The position numbers were made by a program, and so were the translations under genes. A DNA stretch of 61,813 nucleotides, from contig CAJUDJ010000010.1 of the NCBI GenBank assembly GCA_910584985.1, positions 1-61,813 of the forward strand, given 5' to 3'. The DNA comes from an uncultured Eubacterium sp. (lineage in GTDB: Bacteria > Bacillota > Clostridia > Oscillospirales > Acutalibacteraceae). Below the pieces are notes generated by a model. It did no database searches. It had not been told where the DNA came from and saw only the letters and a list, made by a program, of their open reading frames with translations. This document shows, in pieces, positions 22,685 through 31,552 of this stretch; the stretch's first letter is position 1, and each line of letters starts with the position of its first letter.

Positions 22685-24015
22685 TGCTTATGGAAAACAG
22701 AAATGTTATCAAAACAGATATAACCATAGTCGGCAGCGGCATTGCAGGGCTGTTTGCCGCTTTATGCCTGCCTGAGGACAAGGAAATCCTTGTCATTACA
22801 AAGGAACAACTTAAGGAATGCGACTCCTATCTTGCACAGGGCGGCGTGTGCGTTTTAAAAAACATAGAGGATTTTGACTGCTATTTCGAGGATACAATGA
22901 AAGCAGGTCATTATGAAAACAACCCCGAAAGTGTTAAGGTTATGATAGAATCCTCTCCGGATGTTATAAATACGCTGGTTGAGTTAGGTGTTAAATTTGA
23001 CACAGATACAGACGGTGATTTTGATTACACACGGGAGGGTGCACACCGCCGCAACAGAATCCTTCATCACAAGGATGAAACAGGCAAGGAAATAACAGCA
23101 ACGCTTCTTTCCATTGCACAGCAGCATAAAAATATAACCTTTGTTGCCCGCACAACGATGATTGATATTCTGGAGAAAGACAATATCTGCTACGGAATTG
23201 TGTGCGAGGACGAATTCGGAGAAATGGGAACGATTATCTGCCAGGATGTAATTCTTGCAACAGGCGGAATCGGCGGTCTTTTTCATAATTCCACCAATTT
23301 CCCCCATATTACCGGTGATGCTTTTGCACTTGCTTTAAAGCACGGCATTGCACTTCAGGATATAAATTATATTCAGATTCACCCCACAACACTTTACAGC
23401 AAAAAAAGCGGCAGGCGCTTTCTGATAAGTGAAAGCGTAAGGGGCGAGGGCGCCGTGCTGCTGAATGAAAACGACGAAAGATTTACGGATGAGCTTCAGC
23501 CAAGGGATATTGTTACCGAAGCAATCTGCAGGGAAATGAAAAAATTCAAAACCGATCATGTTTATATCACGCTTCCGGGAATGACAAGCGAGGAGGCAGA
23601 AAAGCGTTTTCCGAATATATTTGAAGCCTGCATGGAAGAAGGCTATGATATAACAAAAGACAAAGTGCCTGTAACTCCCGGCCAGCATTATATGATGGGC
23701 GGTGTAAAAACAGACATTAACGGAAAAACCTCTATGGCACATCTTTATGCAGTCGGCGAAACTGCCTGCAATGGGGTGCACGGTAAAAACAGGCTTGCTT
23801 CCAACAGCCTGCTAGAAAGCCTTGTGTTTGCAAAACGCGCAGCAGATGTAATTGCCGGGGATAAGGATGTAAAAAGCGATGATATTCCGTTTGCAGACCT
23901 TGCACAATACCCCGAAAAGGCGGAGCGTGAAGCAGAATTCAGGCATCTTATAATGGATGAAATTAAAAGAAAGGATAAGGCCTTTTATGATAAATGGTGT
24001 AACAATGAAAATTAA
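22684..24015 (+). CDS. nadB: L-aspartate oxidase NadB
   Basis: NadB oxidises L-aspartate to iminoaspartate for NadA. FAD motif VGSGIAGLFAALCLP, LAQGGV, the substrate-binding HRRNRILHHKDETG and ATGGIGGLFHNSTNFP, and C-terminal LASNSLLESLVFAKRAA are diagnostic. At 443 residues it is shorter than proteobacterial enzymes of about 540 because the C-terminal helical domain is reduced; many clostridial forms are like this, and in anaerobes fumarate is the likely electron acceptor. ATG 22684 overlaps the nadA stop, and ATG 22690 is an alternative. Confidence 0.94.
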   Translation: MLMENRNVIKTDITIVGSGIAGLFAALCLPEDKEILVITKEQLKECDSYLAQGGVCVLKNIEDFDCYFEDTMKAGHYENNPESVKVMIESSPDVINTLVELGVKFDTDTDGDFDYTREGAHRRNRILHHKDETGKEITATLLSIAQQHKNITFVARTTMIDILEKDNICYGIVCEDEFGEMGTIICQDVILATGGIGGLFHNSTNFPHITGDAFALALKHGIALQDINYIQIHPTTLYSKKSGRRFLISESVRGEGAVLLNENDERFTDELQPRDIVTEAICREMKKFKTDHVYITLPGMTSEEAEKRFPNIFEACMEEGYDITKDKVPVTPGQHYMMGGVKTDINGKTSMAHLYAVGETACNGVHGKNRLASNSLLESLVFAKRAADVIAGDKDVKSDDIPFADLAQYPEKAEREAEFRHLIMDEIKRKDKAFYDKWCNNEN

Positions 24016-24844
24016 TGTGGATGATTATATTCTGAACACATTAAAAGAAGACATAACAAGCGAGGATGTTTCAACAAATGCTGTTATGCCCGATGACAGG
24101 CAGGGAAAGGCAGAGCTGATTTGCAAGGAAAGCGGCATTATCTGCGGACTTGGTATTTTTGAGCGCACTTTTAAGCTGCTGGACAATACGGCCCGTTTTG
24201 AAACAAATGTTAAGGACGGCGATGCTGTTCAGAAAGGCCAGCTGATCGGTATAATTTACGGGGATATCAAAGCCATTCTTTCAGGCGAAAGAACCGGGCT
24301 CAATTATCTTCAGCGGATGAGCGGAATTGCCACAATTACAAAGGAATATACGGACGAGCTCAAAGGATATAAAACCGTTCTTCTGGACACCAGAAAAACC
24401 ACGCCGAATATGCGCCCATTTGAAAAATATGCCGTAACGGTCGGCGGTGCAACCAATCACCGTTATAATCTTTCGGACGGCGTACTTCTTAAGGACAATC
24501 ATATCGGTGCGGCAGGCTCCATTACCAAAGCAATTCAGATGGCAAAGGCATATGCCCCGTTTGTAAGAAAAATTGAAATTGAAACAGAAACGCTTGAACA
24601 GGTTCGGGAAGCCCTTGATGCAGGTGCAGACATCATTATGCTGGATAATATGGATAACGAAACCATGCAAAAGGCCGTTGAAATGATAAACGGAAAGGCC
24701 GAAACCGAATGTTCGGGCAATGTAACAAAGGAACGGCTTAAGGAAATTGCCGAAATCGGAGTGGACTTTGTTTCCTGCGGCGCATTAACGCATTCTGCGC
24801 CGATTATGGATATAAGCCTTAAAAACTTAACACCCACAGAATAA
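24005..24844 (+). CDS. nadC: Nicotinate-nucleotide diphosphorylase (carboxylating) NadC
   Basis: NadC converts quinolinate and PRPP to nicotinate mononucleotide, CO2 and PPi. Recognisable are LKEDITSEDVST, the GERTGLNYLQRMSGIAT helix, DTRKTTPNMR (substrate arginines), GGATNHRYNLSDGVLLKDNHI and the late EIGVDFVSCGALTHS. About 279 residues, full length. I place the start at 24005 inside the nadB tail (11-base overlap) because it follows GGTG and gives the usual N terminus. Confidence 0.95.
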   Translation: MKINVDDYILNTLKEDITSEDVSTNAVMPDDRQGKAELICKESGIICGLGIFERTFKLLDNTARFETNVKDGDAVQKGQLIGIIYGDIKAILSGERTGLNYLQRMSGIATITKEYTDELKGYKTVLLDTRKTTPNMRPFEKYAVTVGGATNHRYNLSDGVLLKDNHIGAAGSITKAIQMAKAYAPFVRKIEIETETLEQVREALDAGADIIMLDNMDNETMQKAVEMINGKAETECSGNVTKERLKEIAEIGVDFVSCGALTHSAPIMDISLKNLTPTE

Positions 24845-24886
24845 TTCTTTTCATTGCATAATAGAATGAAAAGAGGAGGAATGAAT

Positions 24887-25075
24887 ATGACGGAAAAAAG
24901 ACTGAATATTATTGTTGATAACTGCCCGCAGAATCACAAATGCCCTGCCGTTAAGGTTTGCCCGGTGGGTGCATTATCACAGAAGAATTTTGAGGCACCC
25001 GAAATCAACCATGAAAAATGCATAAAATGCGGAAAATGTTCAAATTTCTGCCCGAAAAAAGCATTAGTGTTATAA
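24887..25075 (+). CDS. Small 4Fe-4S ferredoxin-like protein after nadC
   Basis: 62 residues with a canonical second cluster motif CIKCGKCSNFCP. The first Cys set has unusual spacing (NCPQNHKCPAVKVCP), a pattern of small anaerobe proteins whose role is unknown. AGGAGG lies 7-8 bases before ATG 24887. It follows nadC by 42 bases in the same direction, so it may be cotranscribed and could supply or sense iron-sulfur status for NadA; that link is inference. Confidence 0.82.
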   Translation: MTEKRLNIIVDNCPQNHKCPAVKVCPVGALSQKNFEAPEINHEKCIKCGKCSNFCPKKALVL

Positions 25076-25078
25076 AGA

Positions 25079-25110
25079 AATGCAGGGAAAAAGTTCCCTG
25101 CATTCTTTTT
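25079..25110 (+). terminator. Terminator of the nad operon
   Basis: AATGCAGGGAA-AAAG-TTCCCTGCATT followed by CTTTTTAT. Confidence 0.85.
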
Positions 25111-25127
25111 ATATTCTGATTTACACA

Positions 25128-26609
25128 TTACTGTCTGCTGCCGAACAGCTGTACACTGCTGCTGACAGAAAAAACCTCCTGATTATTCACAGAAACCGAA
25201 TTTTTGTCTGTATGAATTTCGGCAGAAATACCGTATTGATTCTGAGCATTTCCCGTATCCGCACTGTAAAGCCTGTAATCACCGCCCACAATTTTATCGC
25301 TGCTTATAATAATGGTTTTAAAACCCTTCGGCGCTATAAAGCTGATTACGGCTTCCTCGCCGGTCCATAAAGAAACAAGCGTATCTCTTGCTATATTCTG
25401 ATTCAGTGTAAAAGCGACTGTATTCTGCTTGCTGCTGTTTTCAGGAAGTTCAATCATATCACTGCCAAGTGCAACAACCGTGCCGCCGTTGATGGTATAC
25501 CCCAAATCTGTGTCAATTCCGGAATCTCCGCCTGTATCACTGCCGATAACAAAAACCATTCCCCCGTTAATTACGGCATTTTTATTGGAATCTATTCCAT
25601 CACCTGAAGCATTCACATATATATTGCCGCCGTTTACCGTAATTTCAGCGCCATCACCGCCTGCGTTGATTCCGTCATCATTCGAGGAGATAACAAAAGT
25701 GCCGCTGTTTATGGTTATATCTGCTGCTTCTGTGGCAATGCCTTCACCCTCATTCTGATTTCCGTTTACGGTAAGTTTTCCGTTTCCTTTAAAGATCAGC
25801 TCGCAATTGCTGAAAATACAGCCGTCATATTCCGAATTGCCGCCGTCAGAAAGCGTGTTTTCGCTTCCATCGCTTAACTGAACGGTTAATGATTTTGCTG
25901 CCAGACCGATTATCGCAGCTGTTTTTTCATTTGTAATTTCAACATTATTCAATAAGATTTCAACATCTTCGTTTTCTGCATCAATGATAACGGAATGATT
26001 AAATGAACCGCTGATTTCATAACTTCCGCCCTTTGTAATTGTAACATCTGTATTCTGACTGTTCAGATCAATCTGCTGTGCATTTACCGAATTGTTTTTG
26101 TCCAGATCAACCTTATCCTTTTCCGTCTGCGTTTGTTCAATTCCTCTGCTGTTCTTCAGAAAAGAATTCGTGACGGCAGATATTCCTGCCGTAAGATAGC
26201 TTGAAAACAGAGCAATACTTAAAACAAATATAATTGCCTTATCCCTGTTTTTTATAAACCGCCTGTTTCTTATACTCAGCAAAAGATAAAGCAGGCTTGC
26301 CGAAAATACGATGCTGAATACAGCGATAAGAGCAATGTGCACACTTGTTAAACGATTTTCAGTCTGCTTGAAATCCCCACCGTTCAGCATTTTTTCTCCG
26401 CCGTTTTCATTCGGAACAGCACTATCCGGAATGGCGGGCGGTTCATTCTGAGGAAGACTGTTTTCCGCAATCGGTTGATTTGTGCGTTCTGCACTGTTCA
26501 TTCCCGGCAGCTTTTCCTTTGTTGCCGCATCCTTTACCGTAAATGCAATTCCCGCTGCCGAAACAACCATAAGAACCAGCAGAACTATTGCTTTGATTTT
26601 GTTTTTCAT
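25128..26609 (-). CDS. Membrane-anchored beta-helical carbohydrate-binding protein (Cthe_2159-like)
   Basis: 493 residues. A signal-anchor (about 5-25), then membrane helices at about 91-112 and 125-147, separated by Pro/Asn-rich stretches, lead to a right-handed parallel beta-helix (about 185-430). Its repeats are rich in N, G and D such as GGNIYVNASGDGID and INSGTFVISSNDDGI. This repeat style is that of the Cthe_2159 family, which binds cellulose or polygalacturonate with calcium. It is probably a surface polysaccharide-binding protein. AAAGGAAT precedes the ATG. It is convergent with the nad operon. Confidence 0.8.
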   Translation of the reverse strand: MKNKIKAIVLLVLMVVSAAGIAFTVKDAATKEKLPGMNSAERTNQPIAENSLPQNEPPAIPDSAVPNENGGEKMLNGGDFKQTENRLTSVHIALIAVFSIVFSASLLYLLLSIRNRRFIKNRDKAIIFVLSIALFSSYLTAGISAVTNSFLKNSRGIEQTQTEKDKVDLDKNNSVNAQQIDLNSQNTDVTITKGGSYEISGSFNHSVIIDAENEDVEILLNNVEITNEKTAAIIGLAAKSLTVQLSDGSENTLSDGGNSEYDGCIFSNCELIFKGNGKLTVNGNQNEGEGIATEAADITINSGTFVISSNDDGINAGGDGAEITVNGGNIYVNASGDGIDSNKNAVINGGMVFVIGSDTGGDSGIDTDLGYTINGGTVVALGSDMIELPENSSKQNTVAFTLNQNIARDTLVSLWTGEEAVISFIAPKGFKTIIISSDKIVGGDYRLYSADTGNAQNQYGISAEIHTDKNSVSVNNQEVFSVSSSVQLFGSRQ

Positions 26610-26852
26610 ACATCTATTCCTTTCTCAATCGGTTTTCACCGGAAACTGATATACAAAGAATAATGGAAACTTATGACATAACAGAAAATAAATTTTTTCC
26701 AAAAACAGAACTTTATATAAATTGTTTATGAACCGTTTTTTATTTTTCTCTTTCATTTTAACAATTTTTAGGTTACAATAATAAATATAAGTCTGTTCAG
26801 GCAGATTCAATTCAGAAAACTGAAAATTTATTATGATACGGAGGAAACTATT

Positions 26853-27164
26853 ATGGAAATTACAAAAAACAATTTTGAAGCCGAGGTTATGCATTCCGAT
26901 AAACCTGTGCTTCTTGATTTCTGGGCATCCTGGTGCGGCCCTTGCCGCATGCTTGCCCCTGTTGTTGAGGAAATTGCAGATGCTTACAGCGGCAAACTTA
27001 AGGTGGGCAAAATAAATGTGGACGAAGAAAATGCACTTGCGGCACAGTTCGGAATTGCAAGCATTCCCACCGTTGTAATCATTAAAGACGGAAAAATTGT
27101 TAATAATTCCGTTGGCTTTATTCCCAAGAACGAGCTTGAGCAGATGATTAACGAATCATTATAA
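26853..27164 (+). CDS. trxA: Thioredoxin
   Basis: 103 residues with FWASWCGPCRM, containing the WCGPC active site; the cis-Pro in IASIPTVV and the buried Asp of LLDFWA are present. It is the likely substrate of the reductase-like flavoprotein at 13423. CGGAGG precedes the ATG by about 8 bases. It stands as a single gene with a terminator. Confidence 0.95.
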   Translation: MEITKNNFEAEVMHSDKPVLLDFWASWCGPCRMLAPVVEEIADAYSGKLKVGKINVDEENALAAQFGIASIPTVVIIKDGKIVNNSVGFIPKNELEQMINESL

Positions 27165-27168
27165 ACAT

Positions 27169-27203
27169 AAAGGGCTGCATTTAGTTAGAATGTGGCCCTT
27201 TTA
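27169..27203 (+). terminator. Terminator of trxA
   Basis: AAAGGGCTGCAT pairs with ATGTGGCCCTTT (one wobble), then TATATT. Confidence 0.75.
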
Positions 27204-27211
27204 TATTAATA

Positions 27212-27319
27212 TTATATCGTTTCATAGTAAGAAAAATGATTGGCATTGTCCTTTAAATACTGTGAATACCCTGTTATCAGCCTTGCATATTCATTTTTCG
27301 TTTCTTCAGGAAGCCCCTG
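27212..27319 (-). pseudogene. Possible C-terminal gene remnant downstream of the methyltransferase
   Basis: A minus-strand frame of about 35 codons, without a start, reads QGLPEETKNEYARL... and ends FSYYETI-stop. The amino-acid composition looks coding, unlike the flanks, and a stop codon stands immediately upstream. It may be the tail of a decayed gene. I recognise no family. Confidence 0.3.
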
Positions 27320-27341
27320 TTATATAAATGATTTTCATTTT

Positions 27342-28109
27342 CTAATCCTTTCTGAAAATATCAAGCATATGAATGGAAAACCCAACCAAATCTTCCCGTT
27401 CACATATGGATTCCAGAAAATCCATATAAAGCCTGAATTCCTTATCATTCAGTTTATTAAATCGGTTATCAAAAACATAGGAAAGCATATCCACGCCGAC
27501 AAAATGCAGACGCGTAACCGGATAACGCTTCATCATTTCATCTATTTCCGACTTTCGGTAAAGACTGAAAACCTGTTTCGGTGTTGCACGGAAATCAGAT
27601 GAAACAAACCCGTTTTTCATTTGTTTTGTAATTTCCCGATTTGCAAAAAATTTGTAAATGCAGGTATCGTTATTGCAGTATGCCGCAAAAACAACAGCAC
27701 CTTTCTTTGCTGTTCTGATGGCTTCGCTTAACGCTGCGTGCCGTTCTTTATCCGTGAACAGATGATACATCGGCCCAAGCAGAAGCACAATATCATAAGA
27801 CTTGCTTTCAAGAAAGTTTAAGTCACAGGCATTACCCTCAAAAATACGGATTTTATGATGCGGTTTCAGCTTTTTCTTCATCATTTCAATATTATGCGGC
27901 ACAAGTTCAACTGCGTCAACAGAATATCCCCTCTCGGCAAGTGCAACGGAATATCTGCCTGTACCTGCACCGATTTCCAGAATTCTGGATTGAGCCGTTA
28001 AATATTTTTCAATATATTTCATCGTTATTAAATATTCGGGAAGATGGCTTTTGGACAAAAGCCTGTTTTCCTCATCATATTTATTATAAAATGCTTTGAT
28101 TTTATCCAT
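27342..28109 (-). CDS. Class I SAM methyltransferase under leader-peptide attenuation
   Basis: 255 residues. SAM motif I is LEIGAGTGRYS, motif II VDAVELV and motif IV IVLLLGPMYHL, so it is a Rossmann methyltransferase of the type 11/25 group. The C-terminal half (about 150-255) is a family-specific extension. The substrate is unknown; small-molecule or rRNA methylation are both possible. I start at ATG 28109 after GGAGGG; the longer frame would traverse the attenuator hairpin. It follows a 30-codon leader and a terminator and has no partner gene. Confidence 0.82.
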   Translation of the reverse strand: MDKIKAFYNKYDEENRLLSKSHLPEYLITMKYIEKYLTAQSRILEIGAGTGRYSVALAERGYSVDAVELVPHNIEMMKKKLKPHHKIRIFEGNACDLNFLESKSYDIVLLLGPMYHLFTDKERHAALSEAIRTAKKGAVVFAAYCNNDTCIYKFFANREITKQMKNGFVSSDFRATPKQVFSLYRKSEIDEMMKRYPVTRLHFVGVDMLSYVFDNRFNKLNDKEFRLYMDFLESICEREDLVGFSIHMLDIFRKD

Positions 28110-28129
28110 AATTACCCTCCAAAAAAAAT

Positions 28130-28162
28130 AACTGCTGACAAACCTTGTGTTCATCAGCAGTT
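28130..28162 (-). terminator. Attenuator terminator 2 (methyltransferase)
   Basis: On the minus strand AACTGCTGATGAACACAAGG is followed by TTTGTCAGCAGTT and ATTTTTTTT. The segment TGAACACAA (28153-28145) is perfectly complementary to TTGTGTTCA in the leader ORF (28209-28201). Confidence 0.85.
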
Positions 28163-28184
28163 TTGTTAAATCTGAAAACAAAAG

Positions 28185-28277
28185 CTATAAAATTCCAAAC
28201 TGAACACAACACGAATAAACCCTAACCTGCTGGCAGGGCTGCGGCTGTGTATTCAACTTTACAAATAAATTTTTCAT
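28185..28277 (-). CDS. Leader peptide 2 (30 aa) of the methyltransferase attenuator
   Basis: 30 codons from ATG 28277 to TAG 28185, preceded by AGAGGT nine bases upstream. The peptide starts MKNLFVKLN, has a Gln/Pro segment TQPQPCQQ and a double Cys near its end. It shares no obvious sequence with leaders 1 and 3 but has the same size, position and complementarity to the terminator, so the design rather than the peptide is conserved. Confidence 0.72.
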   Translation of the reverse strand: MKNLFVKLNTQPQPCQQVRVYSCCVQFGIL

Positions 28278-28295
28278 CTCAATTACCTCTTTTTC

Positions 28296-28324
28296 AGTAT
28301 AACACCAATAAAAGCAAAATTCAA
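28296..28324 (-). promoter_or_regulatory. Promoter of the attenuated methyltransferase
   Basis: TTGAAT (28324-28319), a 17-base spacer and TATACT (28301-28296). Confidence 0.7.
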
Positions 28325-28343
28325 CAGGCTTTATTCAAGAAAC

Positions 28344-28378
28344 AAAAAGGGCACAAACGGTATGTTTGTGCCCTTTTC
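28344..28378 (-). terminator. Terminator of nfnAB
   Basis: AAAAGGGCACAAAC and GTTTGTGCCCTTTT arms, 8 bases after the nfnB stop. Confidence 0.8.
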
Positions 28379-28385
28379 CGATATA

Positions 28386-29762
28386 CTATTTAGTTTTAAG
28401 ATATTCGTCAATCGCGGCAGCAGCAGCCTTACCTGCACCCATTGCCTTAATAACAGTTGCAGCACCTGTAACAGCATCTCCGCCGGCAAATACGCCTTCT
28501 CTTGAGGTTCTGCCTGCTTCATCGGTAACAATACCGCCACGGCTGTTTACCTCAAGCCCTGCCGTGGTTGCCTTGATAAGCGGATTCGGCGAAGTGCCGA
28601 TTGCCATAATCACACAGTCAGCCTCTATAATATGCCCGCTTCCCTGAACTGTAACAGGTCTTCTTCTGCCTGAATCATCCGGCTCGCCGAGCTCCATTTT
28701 CACACATTCAATGCCGCACACATTTTTATTTTCATCCCCAAGAATACGCACAGGATTTGTAAGCGTTTTAAATTCAATCGTTTCCTCCATTGCATGTTCA
28801 ACCTCTTCTGCTCTCGCAGGGATTTCATCAAGCGAACGGCGGTAAATAATATAAACCTTTTCTGCCCCAAGGCGAATAGCCGAGCGTGCCGCATCCATTG
28901 CAACATTTCCGCCGCCGACAACGGCAACCTTTTTGCCGTGCTGAACAGGCGTTCTGCTTCCCTCTTTATAGGCTTTCATAAGATTGATTCTGGTAAGAAA
29001 TTCGTTTGCAGAGTAAACGCCCTTCAGATTTTCGCCTTCAATGCCCATAAATCTGGGAAGACCTGCACCTGAGCCGATAAATACAGCATCATACTCATTG
29101 AAAATATCATCAACGGAAATGCTTTTTCCAACCACAACATTTGTTTTAAAATCAACACCGGCGGCCTTAAGCCCCTCAACCTCTCTGGCAACGATGGCCT
29201 TGGGAAGCCTGAATTCGGGAATTCCGTAAACCAGCACACCGCCTGCAATATGCAGGGCTTCAAATACAGTAACCGCATATCCCATTTTGGCAAGATCGCC
29301 TGCACAGGTAAGTGAGCTCGGGCCGGAACCGATAACAGCAACCTTTTTTCCGTTTCTCTGAACATCTGCCGTTTTGATTTCTGCATTTGCATTATGATAA
29401 TCGGCAACAAAGCGTTCCAGCCTGCCGATGGAAACGGCATCGCCTTTAATTCCTCTTACACACTTTGCTTCACACTGCTTTTCCTGGGGGCATACTCTGC
29501 CGCACACGGCAGGAAGCGCAGAGCTGCGGCTGATAACTTCATATGCTTTTTCAAATTCACCCTGTGCAACATATGCAATAAATTCGGGAATATAGATATT
29601 TACGGGACAGCCGCTTACACAGGGTTTATGCTTGCAGTTTAAACAGCGTTTTGCCTCCGCAATCGCCGTTTCGGCATCATAGCCGAGTGCAACCTCTTTA
29701 AAATTTCTGTTTCTTACAAGCGGATCCTGCGCGGGCATGGGATTTCTTTTTGTAATATCCAT
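28386..29762 (-). CDS. nfnB: NfnB-like subunit (GltD/SudA family) of NADH-dependent ferredoxin:NADP+ oxidoreductase
   Basis: 458 residues. An N-terminal [4Fe-4S] domain carries CLNCKHKPCVSGCP and CGRVCPQEKQCEAKC. FAD motif GSGPSSLTCAGDLA and NAD(P)H motif VGGGNVAMDAARSA follow, and a C-terminal GVFAGGDAVTGAATVI FAD loop. Annotation pipelines often call this glutamate synthase small subunit, but its immediate partner is an NfnA-like gene, not the large GltB. NfnAB bifurcates electrons between NADPH, NAD+ and ferredoxin in anaerobes. The start codon ATG overlaps the nfnA stop (TAATG). Confidence 0.9.
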   Translation of the reverse strand: MDITKRNPMPAQDPLVRNRNFKEVALGYDAETAIAEAKRCLNCKHKPCVSGCPVNIYIPEFIAYVAQGEFEKAYEVISRSSALPAVCGRVCPQEKQCEAKCVRGIKGDAVSIGRLERFVADYHNANAEIKTADVQRNGKKVAVIGSGPSSLTCAGDLAKMGYAVTVFEALHIAGGVLVYGIPEFRLPKAIVAREVEGLKAAGVDFKTNVVVGKSISVDDIFNEYDAVFIGSGAGLPRFMGIEGENLKGVYSANEFLTRINLMKAYKEGSRTPVQHGKKVAVVGGGNVAMDAARSAIRLGAEKVYIIYRRSLDEIPARAEEVEHAMEETIEFKTLTNPVRILGDENKNVCGIECVKMELGEPDDSGRRRPVTVQGSGHIIEADCVIMAIGTSPNPLIKATTAGLEVNSRGGIVTDEAGRTSREGVFAGGDAVTGAATVIKAMGAGKAAAAAIDEYLKTK

Positions 29763-30595
29763 TATTGAACCTCCTTATTCAGAAGATTACAGCTTGCTTC
29801 TCTTTCAAAGGTTTTATAGATTCCGCTGCGTTCCATTGCCTCATCAAAATCAACAAGATGACCGTCAAACTCAGGGCCGTCAACGCAGGCAAACTTTGTT
29901 TCACCGCCAACGGTTAAGCGGCAGCCGCCGCACATGCCTGTGCCGTCCACCATAATGGGATTCATGGAAACCACGGTTTTAATGCCGTATTGCTTTGTTA
30001 GAAGCGAAACAAACTTCATCATAGGAAGCGGACCGATTGCAATAACAAGATCATATTTTTCGCCGATTTCAATAAGCTTTTTAAGCGCATCGGTTACAAA
30101 GCCCTTTTCGCCTGCCGAGCCGTCATCGGTAACAAGCACATATTTGTCTGAAACGGTCTTAAACTCCTTTTCCAGAATAACAATATCCTTATTTCTGAAA
30201 CCTACCACGGAATGAACCTCCGTTCCAATCCCGAAAAACTTTTTGGCAACGGGATAGGCAATTGCCGAACCTACGCCGCCGCCGACAACGGCAACCTTTT
30301 TGTAACCGTCTGTTTTTGTGGCATTGCCGAGCGGACCCACAAAATCCTCTATGAAATCGCCTTCTTCTTTTTCATTAAGAAGTGAGGTTTCCGCACCTAC
30401 AATCTGAAAAATAATGGTTACGGTTTGTGCATCTCTGTCATAATCGGCAATCGTGAGCGGCACACGCTCTCCGTTTTTATCAACACGAAGAATGATAAAT
30501 TGCCCCGGCTCTGCCTTGGCAGCAACAAACGGAGCTTCAATAACCATTCTGGTTACCGAATCATTCAGTTTTTCTTTTTTAACAATTTTATACAA
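29762..30595 (-). CDS. nfnA: NfnA-like subunit (sulfide dehydrogenase/DHOD electron-transfer type)
   Basis: 277 residues of the ferredoxin-NADP reductase fold: FAD region RVPLTIADYD, NAD(H)-binding VGGGVGSAIAYPVAK and the C-terminal [2Fe-2S] loop with DGTGMCGGCR and a later Cys in KFACVDGPEFD. An aspartate near the cluster, as in Thermotoga NfnA, is compatible with this sequence. It is coupled to nfnB by a one-base stop/start overlap. The start is TTG, about 10 bases after GGAG. Together they form a soluble transhydrogenase for NADPH supply. Confidence 0.9.
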   Translation of the reverse strand: MYKIVKKEKLNDSVTRMVIEAPFVAAKAEPGQFIILRVDKNGERVPLTIADYDRDAQTVTIIFQIVGAETSLLNEKEEGDFIEDFVGPLGNATKTDGYKKVAVVGGGVGSAIAYPVAKKFFGIGTEVHSVVGFRNKDIVILEKEFKTVSDKYVLVTDDGSAGEKGFVTDALKKLIEIGEKYDLVIAIGPLPMMKFVSLLTKQYGIKTVVSMNPIMVDGTGMCGGCRLTVGGETKFACVDGPEFDGHLVDFDEAMERSGIYKTFEREASCNLLNKEVQ

Positions 30596-30639
30596 AACAA
30601 ATCATCTCCGATTTTTCATCACTGTTTATTTATATGTAT

Positions 30640-30670
30640 AAAACCGCATCCTAAACGATACGGTTTTATT
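30640..30670 (-). terminator. Terminator of the PHP gene
   Basis: AAAACCGTATC and GATGCGGTTTT arms (one wobble) followed by TATACAT; also T-rich on the other exit. Confidence 0.6.
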
Positions 30671-30690
30671 AAATAAAAATTATATATGAA

Positions 30691-31350
30691 CTAATTATTT
30701 TTTACAATAGAAAATTCTTTGTTTTTCAATATTTGTACTAAATCATCATTGCTTTCAATCATTTTTTCAGTAATTATGCCACCCCTTGCAAGATTCTTAA
30801 CCGTGTGAAAATCGGAGCCGCTCACCATCAGCTTTCCGCTTTTTTCTGCCCATGCATATGCCTTTTCATTTTCCCCGGAGGAACATTTTCCGTTAAAAAC
30901 CTCTATTCCGTCAAGATATTTTAAGCCCGCACGGGTAATATAAGGGCGAAACGGATGTGCCTGATAAAGAAGGAAACCGTTTTCATCACAGAATTTTCTC
31001 ATTTTTTTAACACCGCACATCATCAGGTTGCCTGCATGATAAAGAAATTCCTCGGTTACACCGTAAATCAGATAATCATTTCCCGAAGCGTAATGGCGAA
31101 GCTCCATTCCGAGCAGAACCGTAAAACCCTGCCCTGCTGCCGCTTTCATTCGTCGGTATCCTTCAAGATAAAAATCAATCTGGCTCTGCGGATTCCAGTT
31201 GGGTATAAAAGTAAGCGGGCTGTAATGATCTGTTACTACAATGCCGCTGTAGCCATTTTCCCGATAAAGCCTTACAATTTCTTCTGGAGCAACCCTGCCG
31301 CATCTTGATGTGCAGCCTGTGTGGCAGTGCATTTCATAAATATAGCTCAT
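30691..31350 (-). CDS. PHP-domain phosphoesterase
   Basis: 219 residues. Metal-binding motifs HCHTGCTSRC, VTDHY, QAHPFRP and SGSDFH are all in the order expected for PHP proteins such as histidinol phosphatase or YciV-like nucleases. The second His-x-His element and late SDxH support an active tri-metal site. The substrate is not resolvable. ATG 31350 is selected because GAAGGAG lies 8 bases upstream. It is a single gene with a terminator. Confidence 0.88.
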   Translation of the reverse strand: MSYIYEMHCHTGCTSRCGRVAPEEIVRLYRENGYSGIVVTDHYSPLTFIPNWNPQSQIDFYLEGYRRMKAAAGQGFTVLLGMELRHYASGNDYLIYGVTEEFLYHAGNLMMCGVKKMRKFCDENGFLLYQAHPFRPYITRAGLKYLDGIEVFNGKCSSGENEKAYAWAEKSGKLMVSGSDFHTVKNLARGGIITEKMIESNDDLVQILKNKEFSIVKNN

Positions 31351-31486
31351 CTGTTTTCTCCTTCGGCAAAACAATTCACTCCAATACATATTAGCACAGA
31401 TTGCTTTAAATTATCAACATAATTTATAAATATTAAATCATAAAAATCTGCAAAATAATTTTCCAGAAAAATACAGCTTTTGTTTC

Positions 31487-31515
31487 GTATACATTTCACC
31501 TTTATGTGCAAAATA
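31487..31515 (+). promoter_or_regulatory. Possible forespore (sigma-G/F-like) promoter of spoVT
   Basis: GTATA (31487-31491), a 17-base spacer and CAAAATA (31509-31515) resemble the forespore sigma consensus (GNATR, CATNNTA with one mismatch). SpoVT is forespore-expressed in Bacillus. No good vegetative promoter is seen. Confidence 0.4.
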
Positions 31516-31552
31516 TTACAGAGAAAATTACATTTTAAGGGAGAATTATAAT

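Noticed and set aside
28386..30595. Glutamate synthase small subunit plus dihydroorotate dehydrogenase electron-transfer subunit
   Set aside because: No gltB or pyrD partners are adjacent, and the two genes overlap as in nfnAB; NfnAB is the better reading.
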